Positions 62,274-64,000 of a stretch of DNA of 64,000 bases are shown piece after piece. How positions within the stretch are numbered: position 1 is the first letter of the stretch; each line of letters begins with the position of its first letter. Source of the stretch: Calothrix sp. 336/3 (lineage in GTDB: Bacteria > Cyanobacteriota > Cyanobacteriia > Cyanobacteriales > Nostocaceae); contig NZ_CP011382.1 of NCBI RefSeq assembly GCF_000734895.2, forward strand, positions 784,700 through 848,699. Reading direction: 5' to 3'. A program made the translations under genes and the position numbers. The notes below the pieces were generated by a model. That model searched no databases and was not told the DNA's origin. It was given only the letters and a program-made list of their open reading frames with translations.

Positions 62274-64000
62274 CTAAATCAAAGTAATTGTGTGACTGGA
62301 ACGAAGTTGATTGTCTGCCCAGGAGCAAATAAGCCCTTGGGGGGTGGGGTTGACAATACCACCAGGGGCAAGGGAGCGGAACCAAGAGGAACCTTCTTTG
62401 CGTAGTTCAAATAACAAAATCGTGCCCAGGTAGCGCACACCTTCTGTTTTCTGGAACAAACTGATAATGTCCGAGGGATAAACACAGGCTCCAAATTCCC
62501 ATCCCGTACCGTTGACTCCTCCGGTGAGGGGGTTAAGGAAGTGATAGAGGGAAACCTGTAACTTTTGCAGAACAGATTGCTGTGCTTGGCGGTTGCTGTA
62601 TTCGGGGTATAATCCCACCTCTGCTTGTACGGCAACACCGACATATTCCGGTTCTTGCAAACGCACTTCCACACCGAGTAACCGTCGCTCATCTAGGTAG
62701 TTGAGGAGTTGGGTTTTCAGGGAAAGATTGAGGGCGAATTGTTGGGGATTAATACCTTCACCATAGAAAATACTGTCCGTATTCGCTTGGGGAACAATCA
62801 GTAAATCCACAACTCCCCTACTGGTTTCGTTGTTGGAGCGGGGTGGACAATAGGCACGGGCGATCGCCCCTTTACCTCCTTGTAAAGCTAGGGTTTCAAA
62901 GTCTTCGGGGGTGACAGCGCGATCGCGGGTTCGCAGTATCCGAGGTACACGCATCACAGCTTCGTCTAGGGTTTCGGCATCGGCTCCATTTCTCGCGGGC
63001 ACATGATTTGTCACCTTTTCAACGTACGGAATGGCGGTTTTGGGTGTTTCCAGGGTATGGGCTTGGACGTTACCCTTACGCCCTCCTCCGGTGCGATACA
63101 GCGCCATGCGAATTTGGGAACCCCTGGGAGGAATTGCGCCATATTGTCGTTCCATGCGTTGCACTTCTGCGACTTGTTCCTGTACCTGGAGAGATGTTGC
63201 ACCATTGACCTGTATCTTTGCCCGTAATTGCGTATCCTCACGGATTTGGTTCGACTGACGAATCACAAACCCAAACTGAACTTCTCCGGTTTGGTCATCA
63301 ATTATGTAGTGTCGGTCTTGCTCCTGGGAATCCGCAAAATCACTTACCTCTTGCCAGATTTCCGGCAGTCCTCCGGGAGGCAGAACAATTAGATGTTCAC
63401 CCTGACGACGGGGTAAAATGGAGCCGTTTTGCAATTGAAATTTTTGCCCTGGTGTACCATCGCTGATTCCCAAAACTTCATCGGCAACCAAGGTACATTG
63501 ACTCGCTGCCACGGTTCCACCAATGGCTTTCACTCCCATCCCTGATAATTGGGGCGATCGCAAATAACCTGATTGTATTCCCGATGGCAATGTATAAGTA
63601 CAGCGCAACCATCTCCCTTGATAGGCAGCAAAATAACTATTGGGGAAAGTTTGCGGTAGGTGTAACACCACATCCCCCTCTGCCAGGGTATTTACTCCTT
63701 GCCCACTCTCGTTGAAGCTGAAACCTTTGCTACTATCATCTGCTTCCTGTAACAGTACTGTCACCCAATCCTCACCATCCCAAGCTTCCCAACGTCGGGG
63801 TGGATTGTCGGGATTAATACCCGTAGCTGTTGCGGTTTCCCCCTGAAGTTTCACCGCAATCACGTTCCCTTCCAGGGGTTGATCGGGACTGAGAACCACG
63901 TAAAAACAATTACCTGGTTGGGGTTGCTCCTCAAAAATCGATTGCTTTCTCCCTTCCCATATGCCATCACCATTTTTGCTCCAGGTGTTGGTTAGGCGAT
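62274..64000 (-). CDS. Putative baseplate assembly protein (TIGR02243/gpJ-like), partial
   Basis: At least 575 codons are open up to the right edge, where the frame continues beyond any in-window start; a GTG at 63899 is not the true start because the upstream codons (GIWEGRKQSIFEEQ, PGNCFYVV) are family-like too. The core shows GQKFQLQNGSILPRRQGEHL, DQTGEVQFGFVIRQSNQIRE, RMALYRTGGGRKGNVQAHTL and RVPRILRTRDRAVTPEDFET, LALQGGKGAIARAYCPPRS, typical of the large wedge proteins of the J family. The gene would be the upstream member of the eCIS baseplate block in this orientation; the sheath and tube genes are expected to the right. Confidence 0.88.
   Translation of the reverse strand, partial: RLTNTWSKNGDGIWEGRKQSIFEEQPQPGNCFYVVLSPDQPLEGNVIAVKLQGETATATGINPDNPPRRWEAWDGEDWVTVLLQEADDSSKGFSFNESGQGVNTLAEGDVVLHLPQTFPNSYFAAYQGRWLRCTYTLPSGIQSGYLRSPQLSGMGVKAIGGTVAASQCTLVADEVLGISDGTPGQKFQLQNGSILPRRQGEHLIVLPPGGLPEIWQEVSDFADSQEQDRHYIIDDQTGEVQFGFVIRQSNQIREDTQLRAKIQVNGATSLQVQEQVAEVQRMERQYGAIPPRGSQIRMALYRTGGGRKGNVQAHTLETPKTAIPYVEKVTNHVPARNGADAETLDEAVMRVPRILRTRDRAVTPEDFETLALQGGKGAIARAYCPPRSNNETSRGVVDLLIVPQANTDSIFYGEGINPQQFALNLSLKTQLLNYLDERRLLGVEVRLQEPEYVGVAVQAEVGLYPEYSNRQAQQSVLQKLQVSLYHFLNPLTGGVNGTGWEFGACVYPSDIISLFQKTEGVRYLGTILLFELRKEGSSWFRSLAPGGIVNPTPQGLICSWADNQLRSSHTITLI

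Noticed and set aside
63003-63466. Several overlapping small plus-strand frames
   Set aside because: Shadows of the baseplate gene; GC-rich coding DNA gives long open frames in other phases.

Overview
The window is a stretch of chromosome from a filamentous cyanobacterium. Evidence: abundant HIP1-type GCGATCGC octamers in and between genes; cyanobacterium-typical families (truncated KdpD, DUF3110, Uma2/DUF820, Crp-type regulators, NACHT/WD40 proteins); and a contractile-injection-system baseplate cluster of the kind known from multicellular cyanobacteria. I see no tRNA, rRNA or CRISPR array. One structured RNA is clear: the small SRP RNA (ffs) at 46211-46304, minus strand.

Layout. (1) 1-3.8 kb: edge of a defence island, with a BrxC/PglY-like ATPase (cut by the window edge), a small BrxF-like ATPase and a DUF4007 protein joined by ATGA overlaps, and a divergent DndA/IscS-like cysteine desulfurase. 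(2) 3.8-5.9 kb: scar tissue. An IS4-type transposase gene is broken by an exact 17-bp tandem duplication, beside the 3' half of a glycosyltransferase gene that is itself split by a 174-bp MITE with 16-bp terminal inverted repeats and a 4-bp target duplication. (3) 6-15 kb: an intact glycosyltransferase, a DUF4118/PAS hybrid sensor kinase, a TPR protein, an NCS2-like permease and a 392-bp foldback repeat. (4) 15.2-25.6 kb: potassium module, with a LuxR-type two-component system divergent from a TrkA-C orphan domain protein and kdpA-kdpB-kdpG/F-like-kdpC-kdpC'-secreted triple-repeat protein-kdpD(N). (5) 26-30.6 kb: DUF4365 protein, Uma2 nuclease, and a SelO pseudokinase gene lying between two copies of a ~170-bp direct repeat with gene fragments at both edges. 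(6) 30.6-46.6 kb: mostly housekeeping and metabolism (M61 peptidase, double phosphatase, dihydroorotase-like protein, MurQ, aldo/keto reductase, Crp regulator, cupins, amidase, NADAR, methyltransferase, QueF, YciI), with an intact IS982 element (960 bp) inserted just in front of the amidase.

(7) 46.9-52.7 kb: a probable conflict island. HTH-STAND ATPase, WD40 sensor and a second STAND ATPase form one minus-strand operon; divergent from it are a two-TM protein resembling the cyanobacterial TRADD-N-associated membrane domain, a second DUF4365 protein and a 97-residue partner. The usual NACHT-WD40 fusion appears here as separate polypeptides. (8) 52.8-64 kb: a secreted triple-repeat protein, then a minus-strand run of extracellular contractile injection system (eCIS) genes: a baseplate protein (cut by the right edge), a tail-P2-I-like protein and a baseplate-associated DUF4159-like protein, followed by a Cache-HAMP sensor with no output domain and two large single-TM proteins with Ig-like segments, one of them carrying WD40 repeats. 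The last two are plausible membrane anchors or regulators of the injection machine.

The two best candidates for undescribed biology are the split STAND/WD40/2-TM locus (46970-52701) and the membrane-protein tail of the eCIS cluster (53334-59557). The kdp operon, with a doubled kdpC and a secreted repeat protein, is the most unusual version of an otherwise well-known system. All family names come from reading motifs in the sequence; no database search was run.
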